Of a stretch of DNA of 64,000 nucleotides, positions 54,658-63,733 are shown piece after piece. Within the stretch, counting starts at the first letter, position 1. Every line of letters starts with the position of its first letter. The stretch spans positions 1 to 64,000 of the forward strand of contig JAGFIW010000234.1 in NCBI GenBank assembly GCA_024103195.1, written 5' to 3'. The DNA is from Saprospiraceae bacterium. Its GTDB lineage: Bacteria; Bacteroidota; Bacteroidia; Chitinophagales; Saprospiraceae. The position numbers were made by a program, and so were the translations under genes. Below the pieces are notes generated by a model. That model had not been told where the DNA came from. It made no database searches and saw only the letters and a program-made list of their open reading frames with translations.

Positions 54658-55287
54658 ATGCGATATCCAACCTTCCTTTTCCTGGTGCTGGCGGGCACCT
54701 TCTGGGCCTGCGGCCAGGAGAAGCCTGACACAACCCCGGTGATCAACGTGGAGAAACCCGCGGTGGATCCGCAGGTCTTTCCCCCACCCGTGACCGTCCA
54801 GAGCGACCGGAGCGGCTGGCGGGAAGCCCAATACGGGTCGAAGCCCCTCATCCTCATGACGGAAAAGAAAATGCCCAACACCGGGGAACGGGTGCCCGAA
54901 AATGCCCGGGTGTACATTGAGGAGAATGATACCTGGTCGGCCAACCTGGGCGAGGACTTACAGATGGTGCTCAACATGGTGACCTACAAACCCGATGTCC
55001 GACTGGATCTTGCCGCCATCCACCAGTTCGCCCTCGGCCAGTTTCGGGACAATCCGGCGGTGTCCGGCATGCAGTCCAGGGCTGGCGTGATCGAGGTGCC
55101 CGGTGCCGGCGGGTCGGCGCGGCTGGACGGCATCCTGTTCCGGGACGGGCTGTATCATTACTTCTGTGTGATCACGGCGGTGCGCGGTCAGACGGTGTGG
55201 CAGCTTTCGATGATCTATCCGGAGACCTACGAGGCCGGCCCGGGAGACGTGGAGGCGATTGCCGCCTCCATGCGTATGGTGGAGTGA
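54658..55287 (+). CDS. Putative lipoprotein, function unknown
   Basis: 209 residues from the ATG at 54658, which starts a lipoprotein signal (MRYPTFLFLVLAGTFWACGQ, Cys about 18). The mature protein has a Pro-rich linker and a compact alpha/beta region (MVTYKPDVRLDLAAIHQFAL, GSARLDGILFRDGLYHYFCV, TVWQLSMIYPETY, DVEAIAASMRM). Its ending resembles small surface-exposed beta-sandwich folds of the PsbP/DUF1795 type. No family is certain. xthA follows after 24 bases. Confidence 0.65.
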   Translation: MRYPTFLFLVLAGTFWACGQEKPDTTPVINVEKPAVDPQVFPPPVTVQSDRSGWREAQYGSKPLILMTEKKMPNTGERVPENARVYIEENDTWSANLGEDLQMVLNMVTYKPDVRLDLAAIHQFALGQFRDNPAVSGMQSRAGVIEVPGAGGSARLDGILFRDGLYHYFCVITAVRGQTVWQLSMIYPETYEAGPGDVEAIAASMRMVE

Positions 55288-55298
55288 TCCCTGCTGGG

Positions 55299-55306
55299 TA
55301 TCTTCG
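55299..55306 (+). promoter_or_regulatory. Near-consensus promoter before xthA
   Basis: TATCTTCG stands five bases before the xthA ATG. It is one base off TAnnTTTG and may give a nearly leaderless transcript. Confidence 0.3.
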
Positions 55307-55311
55307 CCGCC

Positions 55312-56079
55312 ATGGCCCTTCGCATCGCCTCCTACAACGTCAACGGTATCCGGTCGGCCCTCAACAAGGGTTTGGCCGAATGGCTGGTCGGCCAGGACTT
55401 TGACATCATCGGCCTTCAGGAGACCAAGGCTTCCGCTGATCAGGTGGACACGAGCGCTATCGAAGCCCTGGGATACCAAGCGCATTGGCACAGTGCCGAG
55501 AAGAAAGGATACAGCGGTGTGCTGACGCTGTCACGTCCCAGGCCCGACCGGGTCCTGGAAGGAATGGGGATGCCGGAATACGATGCGGAAGGAAGGGTCC
55601 TGCGCACGGATTATGGTGAGATCACGGTCCTCAACTGCTATTTTCCCAGCGGGACCACCGGAGAGATCCGGCAGGCAGTCAAAATGCGTTTTCTGGAAGA
55701 CTTTTATCATTGGGTCATGCGGCTTCGCGAGGAGCGGCCCAATCTGATCGTGATGGGGGATTACAACATTGCCCATACCGAACAGGATATTCACGATCCA
55801 AAGGGCAACAAAAATTCCAGCGGATTTCTGCCGGAGGAAAGGGCCTGGATGACCCGGTGGTTTGACAGCGGGTTTGTGGACACTTTTCGTTACAAGCATC
55901 CCGACCGCATCGCCTATTCCTGGTGGACCTTTCGGGCCAATGCCCGCACCAACAACAAGGGGTGGCGGATTGACTACCTGGCGGCCAGCCAGCCGCTTCG
56001 CCACAGAATCGCGGATGCCGGCATCGAACCGACAGCCATGCATTCCGATCATTGCCCGGTCTGGATGATGTTGTCGTGA
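55312..56079 (+). CDS. xthA: Exodeoxyribonuclease III
   Basis: 255 residues of the exonuclease-endonuclease-phosphatase superfamily. It shows RIASYNVNGIRSALNKGL, IIGLQETKASADQV (Glu metal ligand), LNCYFPSG, LIVMGDYNIAHTEQDIHDPK (Asp and Asn), RIDYLAASQPL and the catalytic pair MHSDHCPVWM. It removes AP sites and 3' blocks in base-excision repair. The residues required for catalysis are all present. Confidence 0.95.
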   Translation: MALRIASYNVNGIRSALNKGLAEWLVGQDFDIIGLQETKASADQVDTSAIEALGYQAHWHSAEKKGYSGVLTLSRPRPDRVLEGMGMPEYDAEGRVLRTDYGEITVLNCYFPSGTTGEIRQAVKMRFLEDFYHWVMRLREERPNLIVMGDYNIAHTEQDIHDPKGNKNSSGFLPEERAWMTRWFDSGFVDTFRYKHPDRIAYSWWTFRANARTNNKGWRIDYLAASQPLRHRIADAGIEPTAMHSDHCPVWMMLS

Positions 56080-56154
56080 TCCATGCGAAACCAAGCAGTG
56101 CCGGTTTTGCGTTATAAGGTTTCGGGTGTGTGCGCCAGCAAACCATGATTTTGT

Positions 56155-57327
56155 ATGAAGCGAATTCTCCATTTTTTCCTCTTGATGGCCGGAATCGTCC
56201 CGGCAAGTGGGTTATGTGCCCAGACTCCGGGTATCCGTTTTTTCGAGGGCACCTGGCAGGAAGCCCTGGAAGAGGCCGACCGAACCGGCAAGTTGATTTT
56301 TGTCGATGCCTATGCCACATGGTGCGGCCCGTGCAAGCGGATGGCTAAAGACGTATTTACCCAAAAGGAAGTGGGCGATTATTTCAACCGGTATTTCATC
56401 AACCTCAAACTCGATATGGAAAAAGGCGAGGGGCTGGTATTCCGGGAGCAATATCCGGTTGGCGCTTTCCCGACCCTTTTCTTCATTGGCGCGGATGCCA
56501 CTGTGGTCCACAAGGTGGTGGGCGGACAGACCGTAGAAGGCTTGTTGCGCCTCGGTCAATTTGCCCTCGGCAAGGCGGATGACCCGTCCGAATATGCCAG
56601 GAGGTTTGAAGAGGGGGATCGCGATCCCGAGCTGGTGTTGAAATACGTCACGGCCCTCAACAAAACCGGCAAGCCCAGTCTGAAAGTGGTGAATGACTAT
56701 CTGAAGTCCCGGTCCGACCTTTCTTCCGACATCCATCGGCGCATTGTTTTTGAAGGAGCTACGGAAGCAGACTCCAGGGTGTTTGAGCGGATGCTGGCCG
56801 ACCGGCCGGCCATGGAGCAGATGTTCGGCAAAGACCAGGTGGAGGCGAGGATTGAGGCGGCCTGCAGCGCGACCTTGATGAAGGCGGTCGAATTCGGGGT
56901 AGCGGACCTGCACGTTCTGTCCAAAGCAATCATGGAGAAGGAGGTTCCGTCGCGCGCAGAGGATTTTGCGCTGGACGCCGACCTGCAGTTTTACCGGAGT
57001 ACGGGGGCGCTGGAGGCGTATTTCAAGGCTTGTGCGCGATATGCCTCCGAGCGGGCCAGGACCGATCCTGCCGGAACAGGTCAACTTGCCCTTTCCCTCA
57101 TCAGGGAATATCGCGATATCAAGGAGGCGGTCCGGACGGCCCTTGATGTGGCGGATCAGGCCGGCCGTCATGCCGAGACCTACGAGCCGCTGATGGCCCA
57201 GGCGCAGGTGTACCAGATGGCCGGCCGCAAAAAAGAAGCTGCCAAAGCGGCCGAGAAAGCCCGCAAGATGGTCTCCGAAGATCCCAACCTGGTGCGTTTC
57301 ATTGAACATTTTATCGACAACCTCTGA
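56155..57327 (+). CDS. Exported thioredoxin-fold protein with helical C-terminal repeats, copy 1
   Basis: 390 residues with a signal peptide (MKRILHFFLLMAGIVPASGL, cleavage near CAQ). The thioredoxin domain has LIFVDAYATWCGPCKRMAKD (C-x-x-C at about 58) and cis-Pro GAFPTLFFIGADATVVHKVV. The rest is helical and ends in a TPR-like pair (MAQAQVYQMAGRKKEAAKAA). It resembles the DUF255/thioredoxin_7 group that reduces exported proteins. The next gene is a paralogue that overlaps by one base (TGATG), so the two were probably made by tandem duplication and are coupled. Confidence 0.85.
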   Translation: MKRILHFFLLMAGIVPASGLCAQTPGIRFFEGTWQEALEEADRTGKLIFVDAYATWCGPCKRMAKDVFTQKEVGDYFNRYFINLKLDMEKGEGLVFREQYPVGAFPTLFFIGADATVVHKVVGGQTVEGLLRLGQFALGKADDPSEYARRFEEGDRDPELVLKYVTALNKTGKPSLKVVNDYLKSRSDLSSDIHRRIVFEGATEADSRVFERMLADRPAMEQMFGKDQVEARIEAACSATLMKAVEFGVADLHVLSKAIMEKEVPSRAEDFALDADLQFYRSTGALEAYFKACARYASERARTDPAGTGQLALSLIREYRDIKEAVRTALDVADQAGRHAETYEPLMAQAQVYQMAGRKKEAAKAAEKARKMVSEDPNLVRFIEHFIDNL

Positions 57328-58484
57328 TGATCCGATATCTACCCGTTCTTCTGCTGCTCCTCGTCTCTTCACCCCTCATGTTCCTTTCGGCACAGGCCGT
57401 TCAATTTCATCATGGCGACTGGGCCTCGGCGCTGGCCCGGGCCGACCAGGAACAGAAACTCATTTTTCTGGATGCCTATACCACCTGGTGTGGCCCATGC
57501 AAGCTGATGGACAAGCAGACATTCACGGATTCGGCGGTCGGCGCGTACTTCAATGCGCATTTCATCAACGTCAAGATGAATATGGAGCAGGGTGAGGGCA
57601 TAGGCCTGGCCCGTCAGTTTTCGGTGCAGGCTTATCCCACGCTGCTTTTCGTGGATGCCTCCGGACATGTCGTCCACAGGGTGGCGGGATTTCACAATGC
57701 GGATGCTTTTCTGCAGTTGGGGCAGGCCGCCCGGGATCCCGAGCGCCGGTTGCAGGGATGGGATGCGCGTTATCGCGATGGAGACCGTCAGCCGGATTTT
57801 TTATTCGAGTATGCCTATCGGCGGTATTATTCCATGGACGGGACGCATCATCCGGTGGTCATGGACTATCTGGCCACCCAGGAGGATTGGACAACGACCA
57901 AAAACACGGAGTTCCTGTTTGAATTTGCGGAGTTTGTGGACGATACCATATTCCGGTATCTGATCAGGCACAGGCAGGCCTTTGAGGACCATTTCGGCAA
58001 GATGCCGGTCGTGAGAAAGATTGAGGAGGTCCTGGACATGGCCAATTTTCTCCATGCACCGGACTGGAACGCCACGGGGGCCATGCTGGCCGACATTTAT
58101 CCGAACGAGACGGGGCAGCGATTGATGGCACTGAAAATGAATTACTATCAGCAGTCGGACGATACGCCCGCCTATGTGCGAACGGCGACGGCTTATTTCC
58201 GGGAGTATGCGGCGGATGATGCTGACGCGCTCAACGATGCAGCCTGGACTTTTTACGAGAGGGTGGATGATCCTGTCGCGTTGAAGGAAGCTATCCGGTG
58301 GGCGCAGAAAGCCGTCAAGCTGGACGACAATTACCACAACAACGACACCCTGGCGGCTTTGTATGCCAAAACCGGCCAGAAGGCCAAGGCGAAAAAGACG
58401 GCCTTGCACGCCATCGAGTTGGCCCGGGCCCAGGGGCTGGACGATTCGCCTACCCGAGAGTTACTGGAACAACTCGGCCCCTGA
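57327..58484 (+). CDS. Exported thioredoxin-fold protein with helical C-terminal repeats, copy 2
   Basis: 385 residues, signal peptide MIRYLPVLLLLLVSSPLMFL. The thioredoxin part (LIFLDAYTTWCGPCKLMDKQ, cis-Pro QAYPTLLFVDASGHVVHRVA) is closely similar to the upstream copy. The C-terminal half has diverged, with a clearer TPR-like end (ALKEAIRWAQKAVKLDDNYH, NNDTLAALYAKTGQKAKAKK). The copies may serve different client proteins. No clients are encoded beside them. Confidence 0.85.
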   Translation: MIRYLPVLLLLLVSSPLMFLSAQAVQFHHGDWASALARADQEQKLIFLDAYTTWCGPCKLMDKQTFTDSAVGAYFNAHFINVKMNMEQGEGIGLARQFSVQAYPTLLFVDASGHVVHRVAGFHNADAFLQLGQAARDPERRLQGWDARYRDGDRQPDFLFEYAYRRYYSMDGTHHPVVMDYLATQEDWTTTKNTEFLFEFAEFVDDTIFRYLIRHRQAFEDHFGKMPVVRKIEEVLDMANFLHAPDWNATGAMLADIYPNETGQRLMALKMNYYQQSDDTPAYVRTATAYFREYAADDADALNDAAWTFYERVDDPVALKEAIRWAQKAVKLDDNYHNNDTLAALYAKTGQKAKAKKTALHAIELARAQGLDDSPTRELLEQLGP

Positions 58485-58490
58485 GGAGGG

Positions 58491-59750
58491 TCAAGGGGAG
58501 GATTCAGCGCTGGCCGGAGCCATCTCTTTTTCACCGGGAAGGAAGAGGCCCATATAGACGCCCCAGGCGGCCAGGATGAGGAATCCAGCGGCGATGATGG
58601 GCAGATGCACATGGATGGCATTGAGCCAACCGCCGATGATGGCGGGAAGGAGTTGACCCACGGAAATCATGGATTGGTTGATGCCCAGGATCTCGCCTTG
58701 CTGGTCATGTCCGGCCTGGGAAGAGACGACTGCCGTCAGATTGGGGGATGTGATGCCGTGAAAGATGGCGATGAAGGGATTGATCAGGAAGAAGGTGGCC
58801 CATTGACCCGGCAGGAGCAATACAAAAAGAAAAAGGCCGAGCAGGGGGAGGCTGAATGTGAGCACCTGCCGGCTGACCACGCGTTTGCTCAGATAGCGAA
58901 CGATCACGCCCTGGGTGAATACCAGCCAAATGCCCACATATCCGAACAGCAAACCGATCTCTTTCATGCCCGCCCCGATTTTGTGGAGCAGGAGGACGGA
59001 AAAAAACTGGGTAAAGAAGGTAAATCCCAGGGCTTGCAGCAAAACGACGGAAAAGATGACGCGCAGGTTGGGAGACCGGAAGGAGGTGAGGATATTGGCG
59101 ATGCCTTTGCCCAGCCGTATGGCATGGGATCGTTTTTCCTTCAGGGTCTCGGCAAACAAGCCCTGAACGAGGGCCAGATTGACGAGGGTGAGCACGGCGG
59201 TAAACCAGAAGGGCGTGGAAGGGGTAAACCAGGAAAGGACCGTAGGATCGGCGAGGATACCGCCGAGGGTAGGGCCAAGGATGAATCCCAGACCAAATGC
59301 CATACTGACCAGGCCGAAGTTGCGCGGCTTGGACCGTTCGTCACTCACATCGGCGATGGCGCTGTAAATGATGGCGATATTGCCTCCGGTAAATCCCGGC
59401 AACATCCGGCTGAAGAACAGCAAGGCCAGATTTTGGGTCATGATGGCCGTACCGAAGAGGACATAGCCCAACATGGTACCTGCCAGCGAGAGCTGAAGCA
59501 TGGGCTTTCGCCCGTACCGGTCCGACAGGGCACCAAGAACCGGTGCGCCAAAAAACTGCATTAGCGGATAGCTGGCCAACAGGAGGCCGTAGTACAAGGA
59601 GCGCTGTTCATGCGTGGCGCCAGTGGCAAAGGTGATGGCGTCGGGATCAAAGAACAGGGCGGGAAGGACCGGGATGATGATCCCCACGCCCAGCATGTCG
59701 ATGAACACGGTCAGGAAGATCGGGAGGAAAAGCGATCGGGGGTTCATCAT
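58491..59750 (-). CDS. MFS transporter, DHA1/TetA-like exporter
   Basis: 419 residues with 12 hydrophobic helices. MFS motif A is clear: GAPVLGALSDRYGRKPMLQL. The N-terminus VFIDMLGVGIIIPVLPALFF and GFILGPTLGGILADP (motif C-like GP-x2-GG) are typical of TetA-type drug:H+ antiporters. Substrate range cannot be read from sequence, and a resistance role is inference. Its end converges with copy 2 of the thioredoxin pair (six-base gap). Confidence 0.88.
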   Translation of the reverse strand: MMNPRSLFLPIFLTVFIDMLGVGIIIPVLPALFFDPDAITFATGATHEQRSLYYGLLLASYPLMQFFGAPVLGALSDRYGRKPMLQLSLAGTMLGYVLFGTAIMTQNLALLFFSRMLPGFTGGNIAIIYSAIADVSDERSKPRNFGLVSMAFGLGFILGPTLGGILADPTVLSWFTPSTPFWFTAVLTLVNLALVQGLFAETLKEKRSHAIRLGKGIANILTSFRSPNLRVIFSVVLLQALGFTFFTQFFSVLLLHKIGAGMKEIGLLFGYVGIWLVFTQGVIVRYLSKRVVSRQVLTFSLPLLGLFLFVLLLPGQWATFFLINPFIAIFHGITSPNLTAVVSSQAGHDQQGEILGINQSMISVGQLLPAIIGGWLNAIHVHLPIIAAGFLILAAWGVYMGLFLPGEKEMAPASAESSP

Positions 59751-59784
59751 TCGTGCCGGGAGGGGGCTTGCGTATCAGGTCCTT

Positions 59785-61278
59785 TTACTGCTTGCGTTTG
59801 TTCATGTCCCTTTCGATGATCGTGGCGATCTGGTTGACCTTGAGGTTTTTGCCGATGATGGTCCTTTCGGGATTGAGGACGTAGATCTCGGGGGTGTTGT
59901 CCACGTAATATTTGGCGTAAATGGCCCGGTTGGTGGGGTCGAACACGTTGGTCCAGGTCATGCCGTATTCCTTGACCTTTCGCTTGTATTCCGGTTCGGT
60001 GGTGTTGACCGAAATGCCGAAGACCTCCACCCCTTTGGGTTTCCACTCTTTCATGAATTCGATCAGTTTGGGCGTTTCTTCCCGGCAATGGGAGCATTCG
60101 GGATTCCACATGAAGACGATTACATAGGGCGATTTGATCTCGCCGATGCTGCGCATGACGCCGTTGACATCGCGGGCTTGCACATCGGGGGCGGGTTTGC
60201 CGATGAGGCTGGCTTCCATTTCGGACGATTGTTTCTGGAGGGCCCGCAAGTCCTCTTCGGATGCCCAGAATGCTTTTTCCTTGGTGAAATAATGCTTGAC
60301 CATGTGGACCTGAACGGCTTCGGCATCCATCAGGGTGCTCTCGCCGGGTTTGTAAGTCAGGGGTATGACGTTGGCGAAAAACTTGAAGTATTCCGGATGA
60401 TTGGCCACTTTGGCCAGCAGGCGATCGGCGGAAAAGATGATGGAGTCAGGCATTTGCGGGGTCAGCTCCTTGATGTAGCGCATCAGTTTGTTGTTGACAA
60501 CCGGTGTGCGCAGCAGACGCGGGTCGCTGAAGTCCACGTTGTCCCAAAGACCTTCGCGGTAGGTGAAGGTCTGAAGAGCGACGTCCACACTTCCGTCGGG
60601 ATTTTTCGGATAGGTGAGATCGGGATTCTGGCCCGACAGTTTGAATTTGGTAAAGAAAGCCTTCGGGTATTCGCTGGCAAAGCTCAGAATGTGGGCTTTG
60701 CGGGCGGCTACAAGGGAGTCGATCTCCTTTTTCATTTGGTCGAATTCCGGCGTTCCGGCTCCCCGGTTTTTTTGGGCGGTAGTCAGGTTCTTGAGCTGCT
60801 GGTCGATGGGTTGCTGGAAGCGGAGATTGCTGTAAAAGAGTTCATTCTCTTTTGACCCCTTGATTTCCATGGCCTGGATAAGATTTCCGGCCGTCGTGCT
60901 CAAGGTGAAATGCTGGTTGGCATCGAGGATGAGCTGGATATTGGAGAAATCCGGCAGGATGATGTAATAGAAACCGGGCGGATAGGCCGGATCCCGCTGG
61001 AAGCGTAGAGTTCCGCCGGCATCCACCAGGGTGGTGTCGATGATGTAATTCTGGTCGCCGGAGATGCCAACCAGTTTGGCAGTTCCGGCACCGAGGCCAT
61101 TCACCTGCACGGTGATGTTTGCATCCGGTGTGGCCGGCTCAATCGATTGGACACCCAGGGACGGCAGGGAGAAGGGCGCGTCGGTCAATGCTTCCGCCGG
61201 TTTTTCGGCGGGGGTATTCTGACAGGAAACCCACCAGAAGGACAAACAGCAAAGGAAGAGCAACAAAATGCGGGACAT
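59785..61278 (-). CDS. TlpA-family lipoprotein with DUF4369 and DUF5106 domains
   Basis: 497 residues from the ATG at 61278; the TTG upstream is less likely. A lipobox ends in FWWVSCQN. The DUF4369-like beta region (about 55-155) has ITVQVNGLGAGTAKLVGISG. The DUF5106-like helical region (about 225-340) has NVDFSDPRLLRTPVV. The C-terminal thioredoxin fold has VIVFMWNPECSHCREETPKL (C-x-x-C) and VDNTPEIYVLNPERTIIGK. It is a Bacteroidota-typical outer-membrane-bound thiol reductase. A TACCTTTG box lies upstream, divergent from the parA promoter. Confidence 0.88.
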   Translation of the reverse strand: MSRILLLFLCCLSFWWVSCQNTPAEKPAEALTDAPFSLPSLGVQSIEPATPDANITVQVNGLGAGTAKLVGISGDQNYIIDTTLVDAGGTLRFQRDPAYPPGFYYIILPDFSNIQLILDANQHFTLSTTAGNLIQAMEIKGSKENELFYSNLRFQQPIDQQLKNLTTAQKNRGAGTPEFDQMKKEIDSLVAARKAHILSFASEYPKAFFTKFKLSGQNPDLTYPKNPDGSVDVALQTFTYREGLWDNVDFSDPRLLRTPVVNNKLMRYIKELTPQMPDSIIFSADRLLAKVANHPEYFKFFANVIPLTYKPGESTLMDAEAVQVHMVKHYFTKEKAFWASEEDLRALQKQSSEMEASLIGKPAPDVQARDVNGVMRSIGEIKSPYVIVFMWNPECSHCREETPKLIEFMKEWKPKGVEVFGISVNTTEPEYKRKVKEYGMTWTNVFDPTNRAIYAKYYVDNTPEIYVLNPERTIIGKNLKVNQIATIIERDMNKRKQ

Positions 61279-61296
61279 AGGACAATGGATTGTTTT

Positions 61297-61304
61297 CAAA
61301 GGTA
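61297..61304 (-). promoter_or_regulatory. TAnnTTTG promoter of the TlpA/DUF5106 gene
   Basis: The minus strand reads TACCTTTG 18 bases upstream of the ATG at 61278. It also supports that start over the TTG. Confidence 0.45.
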
Positions 61305-61383
61305 CTTAAACGCAAATCCCCGATAGCTGTTGCATGCCATCGTCCTCGCCGGGGACTTCTCCGCGAGACTGGGCAGGATTCGC

Positions 61384-61391
61384 TACTTTTG
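61384..61391 (+). promoter_or_regulatory. TAnnTTTG promoter of the parA operon
   Basis: TACTTTTG lies 28 bases before the parA ATG (61420) and about 80 bases from the divergent TlpA/DUF5106 promoter. Confidence 0.5.
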
Positions 61392-61419
61392 GCCCAGGAA
61401 CCTATTAACAAAAACACCA

Positions 61420-62208
61420 ATGGGTATCATCATCTCCCTGTTGAACCACAAAGGAGGCGTGGGGAAAACCACGTCTGCCATCAATATCGGGGCCGGTCTG
61501 ACCGAACTGGGGAAAAAGGTTTTACTCGTGGACCTGGATCCACAAGCCAACCTGACCCTTTCGCTCGGCATCCCGCGACAAAAGGCCACCATTTACGAAA
61601 ACATCAAGGGCGAAGCCGAAGTGTCGCCTTTCACGGTACGTCCGGGTTTGGATGTGGTGACGTCATCCCTGGATCTGTCGGGCGCGGAAATGGAAATGAT
61701 CAACGAAGCGGGCAGGGAGTACATCCTCAAGGAGCTTTTCGAGCCTGTGTCGGAACAGTATGATTATGTCATTATTGACTGTCCGCCTTCCCTCGGGCTG
61801 TTGACGCTGAACGCCCTGACCTGCAGCCGCCAGGTCTTTATCCCTTTGCAGACGGAGTTTCTCGCTTTGCAGGGCCTGGCAAAGATCAAACAGGTCATAG
61901 ACAAGGTCAAGTTTCGCCTCAACAAAGACATTGAAATCGGGGGGGTTATTCCTACCATGTACGACGGACGCAAGGTGCTCAACCGGGACGTCGTGGATAC
62001 GATTCTCAAGTATTTCGGAGAAAAGGTGTTCAAGACGTATATCCGGGACAATGTGGCGTTGGCGGAGGCACCCGCCCAGCGAATGGACATTTTCGCCTAC
62101 AGCCCGAAGAGCGTGGGTGCGGAAGATTATCTCAACTTGTGCCGGGAGATCCTGGACCGAACTTCGACCCTGCGTCCGGTGGCTGAAAATGCCGGATTTG
62201 CCCAGTGA
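61420..62208 (+). CDS. ParA/Soj-family partition ATPase
   Basis: 262 residues from the ATG at 61420. The deviant Walker A is NHKGGVGKTTSAINIGAGL (with the signature Lys), then VLLVDLDPQANLTLSLGI, YVIIDCPPSLGLLTLNAL and IPLQTEFLALQGL. The C-terminus has VGGVIPTMYDGRKVLNRDVV-like sequence and ends without a DNA-binding extension. Such ATPases form nucleoid-bound dimers that position chromosomes or large complexes. The usual ParB is not encoded next. Instead a small ribbon-helix-helix-like protein starts inside its stop codon (GTGA). Confidence 0.9.
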   Translation: MGIIISLLNHKGGVGKTTSAINIGAGLTELGKKVLLVDLDPQANLTLSLGIPRQKATIYENIKGEAEVSPFTVRPGLDVVTSSLDLSGAEMEMINEAGREYILKELFEPVSEQYDYVIIDCPPSLGLLTLNALTCSRQVFIPLQTEFLALQGLAKIKQVIDKVKFRLNKDIEIGGVIPTMYDGRKVLNRDVVDTILKYFGEKVFKTYIRDNVALAEAPAQRMDIFAYSPKSVGAEDYLNLCREILDRTSTLRPVAENAGFAQ

Positions 62209-62717
62209 GCAGGAAATCCTTTACCGACGGCCTCGAGAGCCTCTTTTCTTCCGCCAGGGAGGAGAGGGCATTGCGCCGTTTGTCGCGTCCCGGCAGGCAT
62301 CCCGGACCTTCCGGTAAGGAAGAAAGTACGGCCGTGGCTGAGGAGGAACGCGAGGTCCGGACCGGCCGGCGGGGGTCGCACCAAAAAACCTTTGCGTTGG
62401 ATATCGAGGCTTTTCTGGAGGATGTCCTCCAGGAATCCATTCGCGAGGAATTGGAGAAAGAGGCGTCCCGGCCGAAAAAGCCCGACAAAGAGCTCGTTCA
62501 GGAACCTCCGACCGGCGTTGATGCCCTGATCCGCTCGACGCTCGAATCCGGGGAGATGGAGATCCAGACTGGGAAGACCAGACGGGTCACCTTTTTTTTT
62601 GATGAACGAAAGGTCGAGCGGCTCAAGGAGATCGCCAAAAGGGAAAACATCTACCTGAGGGAGGTGATCAGCCGGATCGTTGCCGAATATCTTTCCCGCA
62701 TGGAGCGGGGCGACTGA
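62205..62717 (+). CDS. ParA-partner protein with C-terminal ribbon-helix-helix-like domain
   Basis: 170 residues from a GTG at 62205 that overlaps the parA stop, so the two are translationally coupled. The N-terminus is short and conserved-looking (SRKSFTDGLESLFSSAREER). The middle is charged and disordered, with basic and acidic runs. The last 45 or so residues read RRVTFFFDERKVERLKEIAK and NIYLREVISRIVAEYLS, a beta strand plus two helices as in CopG/ParG ribbon-helix-helix proteins. It probably binds DNA as a dimer and stimulates the ATPase. No ParB fold is present. Its cargo is unknown. Confidence 0.65.
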   Translation: MSRKSFTDGLESLFSSAREERALRRLSRPGRHPGPSGKEESTAVAEEEREVRTGRRGSHQKTFALDIEAFLEDVLQESIREELEKEASRPKKPDKELVQEPPTGVDALIRSTLESGEMEIQTGKTRRVTFFFDERKVERLKEIAKRENIYLREVISRIVAEYLSRMERGD

Positions 62718-62749
62718 TCCTTTTCGCCATTCCACACGTTAATGCTGGC

Positions 62750-63637
62750 ATGAGATTGTTGCTGCTTGTCCTGACCGGTTGGCTTTTGCCGGCCTCGTTG
62801 CTGCGTGCCCAACCGGCTGAGCCGGTTTTGGAAAATGCCTTGATGTGGGAAATCCGCGGGGCTGACGGACCATCTTCCTGGCTCTTCGGAACGATCCATC
62901 TTTTGCCGGAGGCCGATTACCGGATGCCGGACACCTTGTTGACGGTGTTGGCCGGTTCGGACATGCTGGTGCTTGAGTTGGACATGAAAGCGGCGATGGA
63001 TCCTGCCGCCCAAATGGCGCTTTTACCGCGTATGATGATGCCTGAAGGCGTCACGCTGAAGACCTTGCTGAATGAAGAGGACCATACCCTGGTCATGGAG
63101 GCCATTGCGGCATCGGGATGGCCGTCCTTTCTGGCCGAAGGTCTCAAACCGCTCTTCCTTTCGGCCTTGATCGAGCCCGGTTTGGGACTGGGAACCGGAT
63201 TGGCTTCCTTCGATATGGCGCTCTACGAATACGCCGGGGAAAGGGGTATCCGGCATACCGGATTGGAATCCATGGAAGAGCAACTGGCCGCCTTTGATGC
63301 AATCCCCCTGGAGGAACAGGCCCGTCTCTTGGTCGCTCAGCTCCGGGATGATAAGGGGGGTGCGTCCGCCTTTGATGGTTTGGTAAAGGCTTACCTCACC
63401 GAGGATCTCTCCCTTCTGCAGCAAGCGATGGAAGAACAGGAGTCCGGACAAGCGGCCTTTATGGAAGCCTTGTTGTATCAACGAAACGACAGGTGGATCG
63501 AACGGATGGTTGCTCTGATGAAGGAAGGACGCATATTTTTTGCCGTGGGAGCCGGGCACCTGGGTGGAGAAAGGGGTGTCATTCGGCAGCTTCAGCGGGC
63601 CGGTTATTCCCTGGTCCCGCATCCGGTTTTTCGATGA
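62750..63637 (+). CDS. TraB/GumN-family protein
   Basis: 295 residues, with a signal peptide MRLLLLVLTGWLLPASLLRA. The family pattern starts MWEIRGADGPSSWLFGTIHL (G-T-x-H) and continues with LVLELDMKAAMDPAAQM. The terminal signature is MKEGRIFFAVGAGHLGGERG followed by VIRQLQRAGYSLV. GumN/TraB proteins are thought to be exported metal-dependent proteases related to Tiki; the activity of this one is not shown. It starts 32 bases after the RHH-like gene and may be part of that transcript. Confidence 0.88.
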   Translation: MRLLLLVLTGWLLPASLLRAQPAEPVLENALMWEIRGADGPSSWLFGTIHLLPEADYRMPDTLLTVLAGSDMLVLELDMKAAMDPAAQMALLPRMMMPEGVTLKTLLNEEDHTLVMEAIAASGWPSFLAEGLKPLFLSALIEPGLGLGTGLASFDMALYEYAGERGIRHTGLESMEEQLAAFDAIPLEEQARLLVAQLRDDKGGASAFDGLVKAYLTEDLSLLQQAMEEQESGQAAFMEALLYQRNDRWIERMVALMKEGRIFFAVGAGHLGGERGVIRQLQRAGYSLVPHPVFR

Positions 63638-63656
63638 TCCGGTAGCGAACCGGATC
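63636..63656. terminator. Hairpin after the TraB/GumN gene
   Basis: GATCCGGT-5-ACCGGATC is a perfect eight-base stem that begins at the stop codon. It has no T-run, so it may be a weak terminator or mRNA-end structure. A TATCTTTA box (63699-63706) follows and may drive the next gene. Confidence 0.4.
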
Positions 63657-63733
63657 GTGGTGCCCGGCAAAAGGGTACCAGGTGAAGATGTGCTTGTGTA
63701 TCTTTAAGCGGAAATAACCGGGCGAGGAAGAAT

